Source: an uncultured Altererythrobacter sp.
Lineage (GTDB): Bacteria > Pseudomonadota > Alphaproteobacteria > Sphingomonadales > Sphingomonadaceae
Reading direction: 5' to 3'
Assembly (NCBI GenBank): GCA_913056125.1
Contig: CAJXNC010000004.1
Coordinates: 143,501-207,500, forward strand
Length of the DNA stretch: 64,000 nucleotides
Below are positions 50,783 through 59,744 of this stretch, in pieces. A program made the position numbers and the translations under genes. The notes under the pieces are model-generated. The model had not been told where the DNA came from. It saw nothing but the letters and a program-made list of their open reading frames with translations, and ran no database searches. Position 1 is the first letter of the stretch. Each line of letters begins with the position of its first letter.

Positions 50783-51304
50783 ATGGCCGGCAGCCTCAAC
50801 AAAGTCATGCTCATCGGCAACCTTGGTGCCGACCCCGAAATCCGTTCGTTCCAGAATGGCGGCAAGGTCTGCAATTTGCGTATCGCCACTTCCGAGACCT
50901 GGAAGGACCGGGACGGCCAGCGTCAGGAACGCACCGAATGGCACAGCGTGGCGATCTTCTCCGAAGGGCTCGTCCGCGTGTGCGAGAACTACCTGCGCAA
51001 GGGCTCCAAGGTCTTCATCGAAGGACAGCTGCAGACCCGCAAGTGGCAGGACCAGAACGGCCAGGACCGCTATTCGACCGAGGTCGTGCTGCGTGGTTTC
51101 AACGGCACGCTGACCATGCTCGATGGCCGTGGTGAAGGCGGCGGCGGTGGAGGCGGCAACTGGAACCAGGGCGGCGGTGGTTCGTCCGGCGGCTCCGGTG
51201 GCGGCTGGAACCAGGGCGGTGGCGGATCGGGCGGTTCGTCGGGCGGCTCTTCGGGCGGAGGCTCGAACTTCGGTGACGACCTCGACGACGATATCCCGTT
51301 CTGA
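50783..51304 (+). CDS. ssb: Single-stranded DNA-binding protein
   Basis: A 173-residue protein with an OB fold (about 1-115: [42 protein letters not shown]) and a Gly/Asn/Gln-rich flexible linker made of repeated GGGG units. The tail ends in the conserved acidic tip DDDIPF that recruits repair proteins. The Gly-rich DNA is low-complexity, not a CRISPR or mobile repeat. GAGGAAAGAG precedes ATG 50783. It is convergent with the DUF177 gene, whose stop is immediately adjacent. Confidence 0.96.
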   Translation: MAGSLNKVMLIGNLGADPEIRSFQNGGKVCNLRIATSETWKDRDGQRQERTEWHSVAIFSEGLVRVCENYLRKGSKVFIEGQLQTRKWQDQNGQDRYSTEVVLRGFNGTLTMLDGRGEGGGGGGGNWNQGGGGSSGGSGGGWNQGGGGSGGSSGGSSGGGSNFGDDLDDDIPF

Positions 51305-51832
51305 TCAGTCCTTCTTCAGCCCCTTAAGCGCTTGCTGCAGCGGTCCATCGGGAGCCTTCTCGCCGAGTTCGTGCATTTCGCGGAAGGTATCGGCATCGGG
51401 CCCGGTGAGATAGGGATTGATCGCGAGCGCGAGGCTCTGCGCCACCGCTTCGCCAAGGTCGAAGGCAGTGCCGCTGTAGAAGATCTCGTCGAGATCCTCG
51501 TCCTCCAGCTCGACTTCCTCGTCGGGCGTGGCCGAAGCGCGTTCGGGCACGAAGCGGAAAGCAATCTGCTCGTCGAGCGAGACCGGCAAATCCTCGCCGG
51601 TGACCGCGCAGGGCTGGACGTAGTCGGCCGAGAGCTTGCCTTGTACCTGAACCTCATCGCCCTTTTGTTCGAGCGTGACCTCGGCTTCCAGCCTGCCGAT
51701 GCTGGTCAGGTCGAAGCGTGTAGCAAGCGCTGCGCGCTCGGCCTCGTTCGCCGACAGCGCCACGGGGCGGTCGGAGATTTCGCGCAGATCCACCCTGTGC
51801 GAGAATTCGGGAGGGGGAAGCGTGCCGGTCAT
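51305..51832 (-). CDS. DUF177 (YceD-type) protein
   Basis: A 175-residue protein. Residues about 45-110 contain LEAEVTLEQKGDEVQVQGKLSADYVQPCAVTGEDLPVSLDEQIAFRFVPE, the DUF177 core with a conserved Cys, and the C-terminus has EDEDLDEIFYSG and LALAINPYL. In many bacteria this family is linked to 23S rRNA or ribosomal L32 biogenesis. ATG 51832 overlaps the stop of the chaperone gene (ATGA). Confidence 0.88.
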   Translation of the reverse strand: MTGTLPPPEFSHRVDLREISDRPVALSANEAERAALATRFDLTSIGRLEAEVTLEQKGDEVQVQGKLSADYVQPCAVTGEDLPVSLDEQIAFRFVPERASATPDEEVELEDEDLDEIFYSGTAFDLGEAVAQSLALAINPYLTGPDADTFREMHELGEKAPDGPLQQALKGLKKD

Positions 51833-52347
51833 TGCGCAATCCTGCCGGCCAGAACGTCGTCGTCGCTGCGCGCGGCAAGGTCTCCGCCAAGCGCACGCAG
51901 CTTGACCGCGAGGTTCTGCGGGTCGGGATTGTCGGACCAGTGGACATTGCGTTCGAGTACGCCGGCAAGCTTCTCCATGTCGTCTGTCTGGAAGGCATCG
52001 CGCAGCGCGCCGAGCCTGCCGCCAAGCGCACTCATCAGCTTGCCCATATGCTTGCCGACCATCAGGTCTCCCACGCCGCTTTCGCGCAGTTGCCCGTCCA
52101 TGTCTTCAACGAACAGTTCGGTCAGCAGGGCGGATTTGCGATTGAGGCTGCGGCTTTTCTCCATGCGCAGCATGACCGTGGCGAGCACGTTGACCACCAT
52201 GTCGAAGCGCCCTTCGACCGTGTCGGCCACACCGCTCCTCGCATAGTATTCGGGCAGGCGGCTGATCTCGATCACGCGGAACCACAGCGGGCGGACTTCT
52301 TCGCGGGGATCGGGCTGGGTGCCGAAGAGGCGGGACAGAAAGGACAT
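51829..52347 (-). CDS. Ubiquinol-cytochrome c chaperone (CBP3-like)
   Basis: A 172-residue protein with the CBP3/UPF0174 pattern: LYRVIEISRLPEYYARSGVADTVEGRFDMVVNVLATVMLR, LFVEDMDGQLRESGVGDLMVGKHMGKL and a mostly helical C-terminus. In mitochondria and alphaproteobacteria this family aids assembly of the cytochrome bc1 complex. ATG 52347 was chosen because it gives the canonical MSFLSRLFG; a ribosome binding site is not obvious. It is divergent from bamE. Confidence 0.88.
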   Translation of the reverse strand: MSFLSRLFGTQPDPREEVRPLWFRVIEISRLPEYYARSGVADTVEGRFDMVVNVLATVMLRMEKSRSLNRKSALLTELFVEDMDGQLRESGVGDLMVGKHMGKLMSALGGRLGALRDAFQTDDMEKLAGVLERNVHWSDNPDPQNLAVKLRALGGDLAARSDDDVLAGRIAQ

Positions 52348-52532
52348 GAAGCAGGTGGATCCGGTTGTTAAGCCACTATTCAATGGGCAGGGGGTCAACA
52401 GCCATTTGGGCAAGCACATTGCACCCAAGCGCGCCAGCCCCTAAGGCTTGGGTCGAGATATAGGGAGGATGGACTGCGCCGCAATATCTGCTGCCGGACC
52501 ATACTTCAGGAAATGCGGAAGGTTTGTCGGTA

Positions 52533-52988
52533 ATGCACTCCACCATGCGGATCGGTTTGGTCACAGGGACCATGGTCCTTGCCTCGATTGGTCTTTCTGG
52601 CTGTTCCTCCATCGAACAGCAGCGCGGTTTCCTGGTCGACCAGGTGCTGGCCGCATCCGTCCAGCCCGGCATCGACAACAAGGAATCGGTTCGCGGTACC
52701 TTGGGCCAGCCCACGCTGACCAGCCAGTTCGGTGACGAGATCTGGTACTATGTCTCCAGCCGCACGGCACAAAAGCCCTTCACCACGCCCAAGATCGACC
52801 AGCACCAGGTGATGACCGTCACCTTCGACGAAGCCGGCAATGTCGCCACTTTCGAGACGACGGGCATGGAAAACGTGGTTCGCTTGCGGCCCAACCGCAA
52901 CGAAACGCCGACGCTCGGTATCGAACGCGGTCTGCTCGAGGACCTGTTCGGCAATATCGGTCAGGTCGGGGTGCCCGGCGGCGTCTGA
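52533..52988 (+). CDS. bamE: BamE/SmpA outer-membrane assembly lipoprotein
   Basis: A 151-residue lipoprotein with lipobox GLSGC (Cys about 24). The BamE domain includes [34 protein letters not shown] and [12 protein letters not shown]. BamE is part of the Bam complex that inserts outer-membrane proteins. ATG 52533 has GGAAGG ten bases upstream; TTG 52524 is a longer alternative. An extra C-terminal stretch, [18 protein letters not shown], is usual in this lineage. Confidence 0.88.
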   Translation: MHSTMRIGLVTGTMVLASIGLSGCSSIEQQRGFLVDQVLAASVQPGIDNKESVRGTLGQPTLTSQFGDEIWYYVSSRTAQKPFTTPKIDQHQVMTVTFDEAGNVATFETTGMENVVRLRPNRNETPTLGIERGLLEDLFGNIGQVGVPGGV

Positions 52989-53043
52989 TCCTACCCGCGC
53001 GGCTTTGCTTGAAGGCGCGCCGAACCTGCCCCATATCCCGCTC

Positions 53044-53604
53044 ATGGCAGATCAATCGAATAGCCACGGCCTGATCCAGTGGCACGGAACCACCATCATC
53101 GGCGTCAAGCGCGGCGGCAAGACCGTCATCGCGGGCGACGGACAGGTGTCCATGGGCAATACGGTGATGAAGCCCAATGCCCGCAAGGTCCGCCGGATCG
53201 GTGAGGGCGAGAAGGTGATCGCCGGTTTTGCCGGAGCCACTGCCGATGCCTTTACCCTGTTCGAACGGCTCGAACGCAAGCTCGAACAGTATAACGGACA
53301 GCTGCTGCGCGCCTGTGTCGAACTGGCCAAGGACTGGCGCATGGACAAGTATTTGCGCAATCTCGAAGCCCTGATGATCGTCGCCGATGCGGACAGCATG
53401 TTGGTGCTGACCGGCAATGGCGACGTGCTCGAACCCGAGGGCGGCATTGCCGCGATCGGATCCGGAGGCAATTACGCGCTCGCCGCGGCGCGGGCACTAT
53501 CCGATTACGAGAAAGATGCCGAGCGGATCGCCCATCGCGCCATGGCGGTGGCGGCGGATCTGTGCGTCTTCACCAATGACCGCGTGACGGTCGAAACGAT
53601 TTAA
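53044..53604 (+). CDS. hslV: HslV, protease subunit of HslUV
   Basis: A 186-residue threonine peptidase. The mature N-terminal Thr lies at residue 16 in [10 protein letters not shown] after a short propeptide; [18 protein letters not shown] and the [14 protein letters not shown] segment are standard. It forms the 12-mer core of the ATP-dependent HslUV protease. The frame is open upstream into the bamE region but ATG 53044 is the supported start. hslU follows seven bases downstream. Confidence 0.95.
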   Translation: MADQSNSHGLIQWHGTTIIGVKRGGKTVIAGDGQVSMGNTVMKPNARKVRRIGEGEKVIAGFAGATADAFTLFERLERKLEQYNGQLLRACVELAKDWRMDKYLRNLEALMIVADADSMLVLTGNGDVLEPEGGIAAIGSGGNYALAAARALSDYEKDAERIAHRAMAVAADLCVFTNDRVTVETI

Positions 53605-53611
53605 GAGCTTT

Positions 53612-54910
53612 ATGGAAAACCTGACTCCGAAGGCGATTGTCGCCGCCCTCGACGAACACATTATCGGCCAGAAGGATGCCAAGCGCGCGGTTGCCGTGGC
53701 GCTGCGCAATCGCTGGCGCCGCCAGCGCCTCGCGCCCGAATTGCGCGACGAAGTAACGCCCAAGAACATCCTGATGATCGGCCCGACCGGCTGCGGCAAG
53801 ACCGAGATCAGCCGCCGTCTTGCGAGGCTGGCACAGGCGCCTTTCGTGAAGGTCGAGGCGACCAAATTCACCGAGGTCGGTTATGTCGGCCGTGACGTGG
53901 AGCAGATCGCTCGCGACCTCGCCGAAGAAGCGATCCGGCTGGAAAAGGACCGTCGCCGCGAGGCGGTGCGCGAGGCTGCCAGCCAAGCTGCGATGGAGCG
54001 CCTGCTCGATGCGCTGGTCGGCGAAAGCGCCAGCTCGGCGACGCGCGAAAGCTTCCGCCAACGCATCGTCGAAAACGCCATGAACGATACCGAGGTCGAG
54101 GTCGAGGTGACTGACGCCCCGCAGGCACAGATGGACATTCCCGGCCTTGGCGGCGGTGCGACCATGATCAATTTGTCCGACATGATGGGCAAGGCTTTCG
54201 GCGGCGCGCCCAAGAAGAAGCGCAAGCTCAAGGTTCCCGATGCGTGGGACAAGCTGGTCGATGAAGAAGCCGAGAAGCGCATGGACCAGGATGACGTTGC
54301 CCGCGTCGCCCTGCAGAATGCGGAGACGAACGGAATCGTCTTCCTCGACGAGGTGGACAAGATTGCCGTTTCCGACGTGCGCGGCGGGTCCGTTTCGCGC
54401 GAAGGCGTGCAGCGCGACCTGCTGCCGCTGATTGAGGGAACCACGGTTGCCACCAAATATGGCCCGATGAAGACCGATCACGTGCTCTTCATCGCCAGCG
54501 GTGCCTTTCACGTCGCCAAACCGTCCGACATGCTGCCCGAATTGCAGGGCCGATTGCCGATCCGCGTCGAACTCCGCAGCCTCACCGAGGAAGATTTCGT
54601 GCGCATCCTCAGCGAGACCAAGGCCAATCTGGTTGAGCAGTACAAGGCGCTGATCGGCACGGAGGACGTTACTGTCACCATGACCCAGGATGCCGTGGCC
54701 GAGGTTGCACGCATTGCCGCGCAAGTGAATGAAGGCGTCGAGAATATCGGCGCGCGGCGCCTGCAGACGGTGATGGAAAAGCTGTTCGAGGAACTGAGCT
54801 TCGATGCCGAAGACCGCAAGGGCGAGGCCGTGACGGTCGATGCCGCTTATGTGAAGGACAAGCTGTCCGAACTCGCCAGCGATACCGACCTCAGCAAGTA
54901 CATCCTGTAA
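53612..54910 (+). CDS. hslU: HslU, ATPase subunit of HslUV
   Basis: A 432-residue AAA+ unfoldase. The start [34 protein letters not shown] is typical, Walker A is GPTGCGKTE (about 57), Walker B is [10 protein letters not shown] (about 245), and the C-terminus has [17 protein letters not shown] and the end DLSKYIL that opens HslV. It recognises, unfolds and feeds substrates into HslV. Confidence 0.96.
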   Translation: MENLTPKAIVAALDEHIIGQKDAKRAVAVALRNRWRRQRLAPELRDEVTPKNILMIGPTGCGKTEISRRLARLAQAPFVKVEATKFTEVGYVGRDVEQIARDLAEEAIRLEKDRRREAVREAASQAAMERLLDALVGESASSATRESFRQRIVENAMNDTEVEVEVTDAPQAQMDIPGLGGGATMINLSDMMGKAFGGAPKKKRKLKVPDAWDKLVDEEAEKRMDQDDVARVALQNAETNGIVFLDEVDKIAVSDVRGGSVSREGVQRDLLPLIEGTTVATKYGPMKTDHVLFIASGAFHVAKPSDMLPELQGRLPIRVELRSLTEEDFVRILSETKANLVEQYKALIGTEDVTVTMTQDAVAEVARIAAQVNEGVENIGARRLQTVMEKLFEELSFDAEDRKGEAVTVDAAYVKDKLSELASDTDLSKYIL

Positions 54911-54924
54911 CGGAGACCCGAGCC

Positions 54925-55128
54925 ATGTCCCGCCCGCCCGAGGGTACGCTGCCCTATCGCCTGCTCACCGGAAAGGACGACCGGGCCTTTTGCGAGAAGG
55001 TGTCCAAGGCATTGGAAGATGGCTGGCAGCTCTATGGCGAACCGCGCATGTCCTATGACTGGTGGGGCTGCAAGATGAAGGTGGCGCAGGCCGTGGTCTG
55101 GCCCGGTTATTTGCCCAAGGAAGACTAG
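54925..55128 (+). CDS. DUF1737 small protein
   Basis: A 67-residue protein of the DUF1737 type, with LPYRLLTGKDDRAFCEKVSKALEDGWQLYGEP. It follows hslU by 14 bases and probably shares its transcript. Function unknown. Confidence 0.8.
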   Translation: MSRPPEGTLPYRLLTGKDDRAFCEKVSKALEDGWQLYGEPRMSYDWWGCKMKVAQAVVWPGYLPKED

Positions 55129-55135
55129 CGCGTCC

Positions 55136-55681
55136 TCAACTGCACCAGGCGCACCAGAACCATGCCGGCGGGCGGAAGGCGGTGATGACCCGGCCAGCGG
55201 CAATCACGCCGAGCCAGCTGAACAGGCTCACCATGGCAAAGATGCGTACGCGCGCGGGAAAGGGCTGGTGCGGGATCGCTCCGCGAACCTGCTTCCAGGT
55301 GGTCAGGTAGAAGGCCAGCATGTTGATTCCGGCGAGCGCGATCAGCGCCATCTTTAGCTGGAAGGCGGGATTGTAGAGATATTGGTCGGGCGAGGAACTG
55401 ACGAAGATCGTCCCGCTCGCCGCGCAGAGCAGGAAGCCAAACACACCGAACGGGATGAAGCGGTGCATGGCGGGCAGAGAAAGCCCCTTGAGGCGGCCCA
55501 TCATGCGCAGGTCGAACATCCCCACCGCGCCGAACAGCAGGCACACGCCGGAAAAGTGCACGATCTCGGCAATCGGCCAGCCCCACGCAGAATAGGCGAT
55601 GTCGAACAGGCCGGTGTCGATCGACCATGTGACGATGGCGACCGGGTCGAGCACCTCGTCCACGGGATAGGCGGCGCTCAA
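55136..55681 (-). CDS. Multi-pass membrane protein of unknown function
   Basis: A 181-residue protein with about four to five hydrophobic helices (IVHFSGVCLLFGAVGMF, FIPFGVFGFLLCAASGTIFV, LKMALIALAGINMLAFYL, FAMVSLFSWLGVIAAGRVI). TTG 55681 overlaps the stop of the upstream membrane gene (TTGA) and has GGAG eight bases upstream. A histidine in the first helix and in the second could bind haem or copper, as in DUF2214/CopD-like proteins, but this is not proven. Likely partner of the gene upstream. Confidence 0.65.
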   Translation of the reverse strand: MSAAYPVDEVLDPVAIVTWSIDTGLFDIAYSAWGWPIAEIVHFSGVCLLFGAVGMFDLRMMGRLKGLSLPAMHRFIPFGVFGFLLCAASGTIFVSSSPDQYLYNPAFQLKMALIALAGINMLAFYLTTWKQVRGAIPHQPFPARVRIFAMVSLFSWLGVIAAGRVITAFRPPAWFWCAWCS

Positions 55682-56169
55682 AAGTCGAGCTCCGTCGTCA
55701 TCAATATGGAGTTGGTATAGAGCAGCATCTTGCCCGCCGCGACGCCCGCAATCCACAATAGCAGCGAGGCGAGCGCCTGCAGCTTGACCATGCCAACCGG
55801 CTCCATCTTCTTGCCGAAACTGACGCGCGCGACATGTTGCAGCAGCAACGCCGCGGCGATCAGGTAGATGAACTTGAGTGCGAAGACCCAGTTGGTCAGC
55901 GCCTTTGCCGGGTAGCCGAAGAGCAGCCCGATACCTGAGATGATCGCCAGCACGGCACCGAACTTCATCCATGGGAAGATCATGCGGAACTTGTCCAGCT
56001 CGGCACCCTTGGCGATGCCCAGCACGCGCAAATTCACCACGATCCCGCCGCCGACTAGGAAGGCCATGCCCCAGGCGTGGAAGATAAGCAGGACGAAATA
56101 GGCGTAGAAATCCTCGCGTACGAATACGCTCAGTCGAGTTTGCTCGAGCCAGGCCAGTACATCCATCAT
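55678..56169 (-). CDS. Multi-pass membrane protein (DUF6644-like)
   Basis: A 163-residue protein with four hydrophobic helices (FYAYFVLLIFHAWGMAFLVGGGIVV, FGAVLAIISGIGLLFG, FALKFIYLIAAALLLQHV, LQALASLLLWIAGVAAGKMLL). It resembles the DUF6644-type membrane proteins, with a His in the first helix. ATG 56169 is preferred to a TTG at 56214. It sits 48 bases after the Crp-family gene and overlaps the next membrane gene by four bases, forming a three-gene operon. Confidence 0.65.
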   Translation of the reverse strand: MMDVLAWLEQTRLSVFVREDFYAYFVLLIFHAWGMAFLVGGGIVVNLRVLGIAKGAELDKFRMIFPWMKFGAVLAIISGIGLLFGYPAKALTNWVFALKFIYLIAAALLLQHVARVSFGKKMEPVGMVKLQALASLLLWIAGVAAGKMLLYTNSILMTTELDF

Positions 56170-56217
56170 CCCGGCGCCAAGGTTAACATGGCTCGTGCGG
56201 ATGTCGAATGGCAATGC

Positions 56218-56751
56218 CTATCGCGTCTTGTTGCGCCGCTTGATTCGGCTGAGTGCCTGGGGTGTAATGCCGGTATAGGAGGCGAGGTCGGCCTGGCTCA
56301 CCCGCTCTGCCACATGCGGCATCTCTGCAAGCAGGTTTGCATAGCGGTCCTCCGCGGACATGCTCAGCAGTTCGAATTCGCGCCTTTCCTTGCGCCTGCC
56401 ATAGGCAGCAAGGAAACCCACCAGGCTGTTGGCCAGGGCAAGATCCCCTTGCGCGGCCTCTGCCAGCTGTCGGTAGGGCAGGGCGATCACCTCGCTGTCC
56501 TCGATAGCGACAAGGCTGAATGTGCACGCCTCCCCGTCGAGCATTGCCACCATGCTGCCGATCACCGATCCTTCGGGCAGGAAGGACTTGATGTGCTCCC
56601 TGCCGTCCTCGCGCAGGTAATAGGCTTTCAGCATGCCTGTGGAGACGAGATAGGCAGACGAATCCACGTCGCCCTGCAGGAACAGGTGATCGCCTTTCGC
56701 GAGCGAGATCGGGCGCCCGGCCTGCTCCACGAATTGCTGAAAGGACGTCAA
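56218..56751 (-). CDS. Crp/Fnr-family transcriptional regulator
   Basis: A 177-residue protein. A cyclic-nucleotide-binding-like domain (about 15-115) has LAKGDHLFLQGDVDSSAYLVSTGMLKAYYLREDGREHI and GSVIGSM. A compact C-terminal helix-turn-helix (VSQADLASYTGITPQALSRIKRR) is shorter than in classic Crp. No Fe-S cysteines are present, so it is not Fnr. The start is TTG 56751 with GAGG five bases upstream. It heads an operon with two membrane proteins and is divergent from a short-chain dehydrogenase. Confidence 0.82.
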   Translation of the reverse strand: MTSFQQFVEQAGRPISLAKGDHLFLQGDVDSSAYLVSTGMLKAYYLREDGREHIKSFLPEGSVIGSMVAMLDGEACTFSLVAIEDSEVIALPYRQLAEAAQGDLALANSLVGFLAAYGRRKERREFELLSMSAEDRYANLLAEMPHVAERVSQADLASYTGITPQALSRIKRRNKTR

Positions 56752-56802
56752 ATGAACCTCGGTTAATTACACCGGCGCAGCCATGGCCGATATCCTACAG
56801 CC

Positions 56803-57540
56803 ATGGAACTCGACAACAAAACCCTCGTCCTGACAGGTGGTAGCTCCGGAGTGGGATTTCACATCCTGCACCAGCTCGCGCCGCGCTGTACGATCATCAA
56901 CCTCTCGCGCAGGGCGCCGGATGCGGCTGCACTGCCTGCGGGATCGACCTTCGAGCATATTCCGACCGATCTTGCCGATCGCGGGAGTGTGCGCGAGGCG
57001 ATTGAACGCATCGGCGATCATGCGCCGAAAGGCGTCGACGGGATCATCAATTGTGCCGCGGTGCAGTTCACCCCGCGCCTGACTGATAAGGATTTCGACT
57101 TCGACAGCATCGCCCGCGAGATCGCCATCAACCTCACCAGCCCGATCGAACTGGTCGCCGGCCTGCTCGATGGATTGCGAGCGCGGCCCGAGGCTTTCAT
57201 CCTCAATGTGAATTCGGCTCTGTCCATCGTGCCCAAGCGGGAGTCGGCCGTCTATTGCGCCAGCAAGGCCGGACTGGACAATTTCTCGCGCGGGCTGCGC
57301 GCGCAATTGCGGGGCAGCAATGTCGCGGTGATGCAGGCCTTCCTGCCACTGGTCGATACGCCCATGACCGAGGGGCGGGGCAGCGGGAAGCTCTCGCCCG
57401 ACCAGGTGGCGCGGCTGGTGATCGCCGGGATCGAGAAGGGCAGGCTCGACAACGATATCGGCAAGGTTCGTCTGCTGCGCTGGATCAACCGGCTTGCGCC
57501 CGGCCTTGCCCGCAAGATCATGCAGAAGGGCGATGGTTGA
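56803..57540 (+). CDS. Short-chain dehydrogenase/reductase
   Basis: A 245-residue SDR. The cofactor loop is TGGSSGVGFHI (about 11-21), NCAAV the second motif, and the catalytic Tyr-Lys is YCASK (about 149-153) after a Ser in NVNSALSIV. The short variant and the Arg after the second strand suggest NADP. It is divergent from the Crp-family gene, 51 bases apart, so it could be a regulatory target. Confidence 0.88.
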   Translation: MELDNKTLVLTGGSSGVGFHILHQLAPRCTIINLSRRAPDAAALPAGSTFEHIPTDLADRGSVREAIERIGDHAPKGVDGIINCAAVQFTPRLTDKDFDFDSIAREIAINLTSPIELVAGLLDGLRARPEAFILNVNSALSIVPKRESAVYCASKAGLDNFSRGLRAQLRGSNVAVMQAFLPLVDTPMTEGRGSGKLSPDQVARLVIAGIEKGRLDNDIGKVRLLRWINRLAPGLARKIMQKGDG

Positions 57541-57552
57541 TCGCGCGCTGCA

Positions 57553-59046
57553 TCAAGGATGCGGAGCGAGGCCGATCTCTACGCCGGTCTTGTCGGTCAG
57601 GGCGAACTTGTCGACCAGGTCCGCGCTCGCCTCGTTAAGGCCGACCACCTGCACGCTGCGGCCATTGCGACGCATGCGCTCGACCACCTTGTCGAGCACG
57701 TCCACGCCCGAGATGTCCCAGAAATGCGCGCGAGAGACATCGATCACAACGTGGTTGGCCGGATCGGGACGCTCGCTCTCCCGGCCAAAGGCTTTCGAGA
57801 AGCGGTCGACACTGGCGAAGAAAATCTGCCCGGTCACGGTATAGGTGGCGGTCTGCTCGTCGCGCACACGCGTCACGCCGAACATCGAACGCACCTTGCC
57901 GGTGAAGAAGATGCCCGACAGCAGCACGCCGACCAGCACACCCAATGCGAGATTGTGCGTCGCTACGACCATCACCACGGTCGCCAACATGACAACGCTC
58001 GACTGCCAGGGGTGATGGCGCAGGTTCGGGATCGAGTTCCAGCTGAAGGTACCGATGCTGACCATGATCATCACCGCCACCAGGGCGGCCATGGGGATCT
58101 GCCCGACAATCGGGCCCAAAGCAGCGAGCAGGATCAGCAGGGTCAGGCCGGCAGTGAAGGTCGAGAGCCGTCCGCGACCGCCCGAGGTGACGTTGATCAC
58201 CGACTGGCCGATCATGGCGCAGCCACCCATGCCGCCGAACAGCGCTGCGACCACATTGGCCGCGCCCTGGCCGCTGCATTCGCGCTTCTTGTTCGAATCC
58301 GTATGCGTCATGTCATCGACGATCTGCGCAGTGAGCAGGCTTTCGAGCAGGCCGACAGCCGCCATCGTCGCCGCATAAGGAGCGATGATCTGCAGCGTCT
58401 CCCAGTTCAGCGGCACGTCGGGCAGGACGAAATAGGGCAGGCCTTCGGGCAGTTCGCCCATATCGCCAACCGTGTTCACATCCATATCGAGGCCGATAGT
58501 GATTGCCCCGACCACGATGATCGCCACCAGCGGGCTGGGTACGGCCGTTGTCAGCTTGGGAAGCAGGTAGATGATCGCCAGTGCGCCCAGAATGAGCGGG
58601 TAGGTGACGAAGGGCACGTCGATCAGCTGCGGCAGCTGCGCCATGAAGATCAGGATCGCCAGCGCATTGACGAAGCCGGTGATGACCGAACGAGAAACAA
58701 ACTGCATCAGCAGGTCGAGACGCAGAATGGCAGCGACACCCTGGAAAATGCCCATCAGGATCGTCGCGGCGAAGAGGTATTCCACGCCATGATCGCGCAC
58801 CAGCGGCACCACCACCACGGCAACGGCGGCGGTCGCTGCCGAGATCATGCCCGGCCTCCCGCCGGTGAAGGCAATTACCATGGCAATGGCGATCGAGGCA
58901 TAGAGGCCGACGCGCGGATCGACGCCGGCAATGATCGAGAAGCCGATGGCTTCGGGGATCAGAGCGAGGGCGACGACGATCCCGGCGAGGATCTCCTTGC
59001 GCGGATTGGCGAGCCAGTCGCGCTTGAGCGCGGCCATATCGATCAT
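57553..59046 (-). CDS. SulP-family anion transporter with STAS domain
   Basis: A 497-residue membrane protein. The transmembrane part (about 15-380) carries [22 protein letters not shown] and [16 protein letters not shown], typical of SulP transporters, and the C-terminal STAS domain (about 400-497) has [26 protein letters not shown]. Substrates in the family include sulfate, bicarbonate and dicarboxylates; the lipid or partner protein is not visible. Alternative start at 59082. It is convergent with the SDR gene. Confidence 0.9.
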   Translation of the reverse strand: MIDMAALKRDWLANPRKEILAGIVVALALIPEAIGFSIIAGVDPRVGLYASIAIAMVIAFTGGRPGMISAATAAVAVVVVPLVRDHGVEYLFAATILMGIFQGVAAILRLDLLMQFVSRSVITGFVNALAILIFMAQLPQLIDVPFVTYPLILGALAIIYLLPKLTTAVPSPLVAIIVVGAITIGLDMDVNTVGDMGELPEGLPYFVLPDVPLNWETLQIIAPYAATMAAVGLLESLLTAQIVDDMTHTDSNKKRECSGQGAANVVAALFGGMGGCAMIGQSVINVTSGGRGRLSTFTAGLTLLILLAALGPIVGQIPMAALVAVMIMVSIGTFSWNSIPNLRHHPWQSSVVMLATVVMVVATHNLALGVLVGVLLSGIFFTGKVRSMFGVTRVRDEQTATYTVTGQIFFASVDRFSKAFGRESERPDPANHVVIDVSRAHFWDISGVDVLDKVVERMRRNGRSVQVVGLNEASADLVDKFALTDKTGVEIGLAPHP

Positions 59047-59205
59047 GATGTGCGATCCATGGATTGGGCGCGCCCGATCCATGCAGGCGCGCGGTAAAGT
59101 TTCTGCGCGCCCTATCCTTCGCTATCGCAGCATAAGCAAGCCAAAGCGGGTGAATTTATTGCAACTGCCCTTGCGGGGCGCATTGTCGCGATCGGCTGGA
59201 AACGC

Positions 59206-59730
59206 CTATTCCGCGTACCAATAGGTCGCGTGGCAGACTGCGCACTCACTATCCATATTTGCCACAAGTTCGCCCGCCGTGTCGATATCGCGGGCCTTGG
59301 CTGCGGTCTCGAGCGCGCGGGCCATGGTGGCGAATTCGGTTGCTTCGCGGCGGAATCCGTCGGGATCGGCGTCGATGAAGCCCTGTACGGCTTCCATCGA
59401 GACTTCGTATTCCTCGGTCGCCATATTGCCGGGAGCGGCGGCGCGGATTTCGGTCGCATTGGCCATTTTTTCGCCCGCAATTGCGAGGTCGCCTGCTGAA
59501 GCGGCGAGCGCATCCCACAGTTCGGGCGTCATCAGCGCAGCATCGAGCCCGCCCGTATCGTTCATCGCATTGTTGCCCACATCCCAGACGCCGACGATGG
59601 CCGGGTTCACTTCCGCCTGCATGGTGTGACGCACGAAGAGCGGCTCGACATCCTGCGAGGCGCCGGTGGTGGCGCAGGCCGCGGCAAGCACGGACAAGGT
59701 GGCGATGGTCAGGGGCTTGGAAACGCGCAT
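59206..59730 (-). CDS. C-type cytochrome lipoprotein (c'/c556-like)
   Basis: A 174-residue protein with lipobox LAAAC (Cys about 19) and a four-helix-bundle pattern. The single haem site is [10 protein letters not shown] at the extreme C-terminus, the position used by cytochromes c' and c556. An N-terminal Met (RHTMQAE) could be the sixth ligand. ATG 59730 fits the signal peptide and has GAGGA upstream; ATG 59748 overlaps the exporter stop (ATGA). It is downstream of the Atm1-like gene, so both are probably co-expressed. Confidence 0.8.
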   Translation of the reverse strand: MRVSKPLTIATLSVLAAACATTGASQDVEPLFVRHTMQAEVNPAIVGVWDVGNNAMNDTGGLDAALMTPELWDALAASAGDLAIAGEKMANATEIRAAAPGNMATEEYEVSMEAVQGFIDADPDGFRREATEFATMARALETAAKARDIDTAGELVANMDSECAVCHATYWYAE

Positions 59731-59744
59731 GTGATCGATCCTCT

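Noticed and set aside
51130..51290. Gly-rich tandem repeats in the ssb gene, considered as a CRISPR or minisatellite
   Set aside because: The repeats encode the standard flexible SSB linker, are irregular, and have no spacer structure.
57559..59097. Open frame opposite the SulP transporter
   Set aside because: It is His/Asp/Gln-rich, lacks a start site and mirrors the SulP codon pattern.
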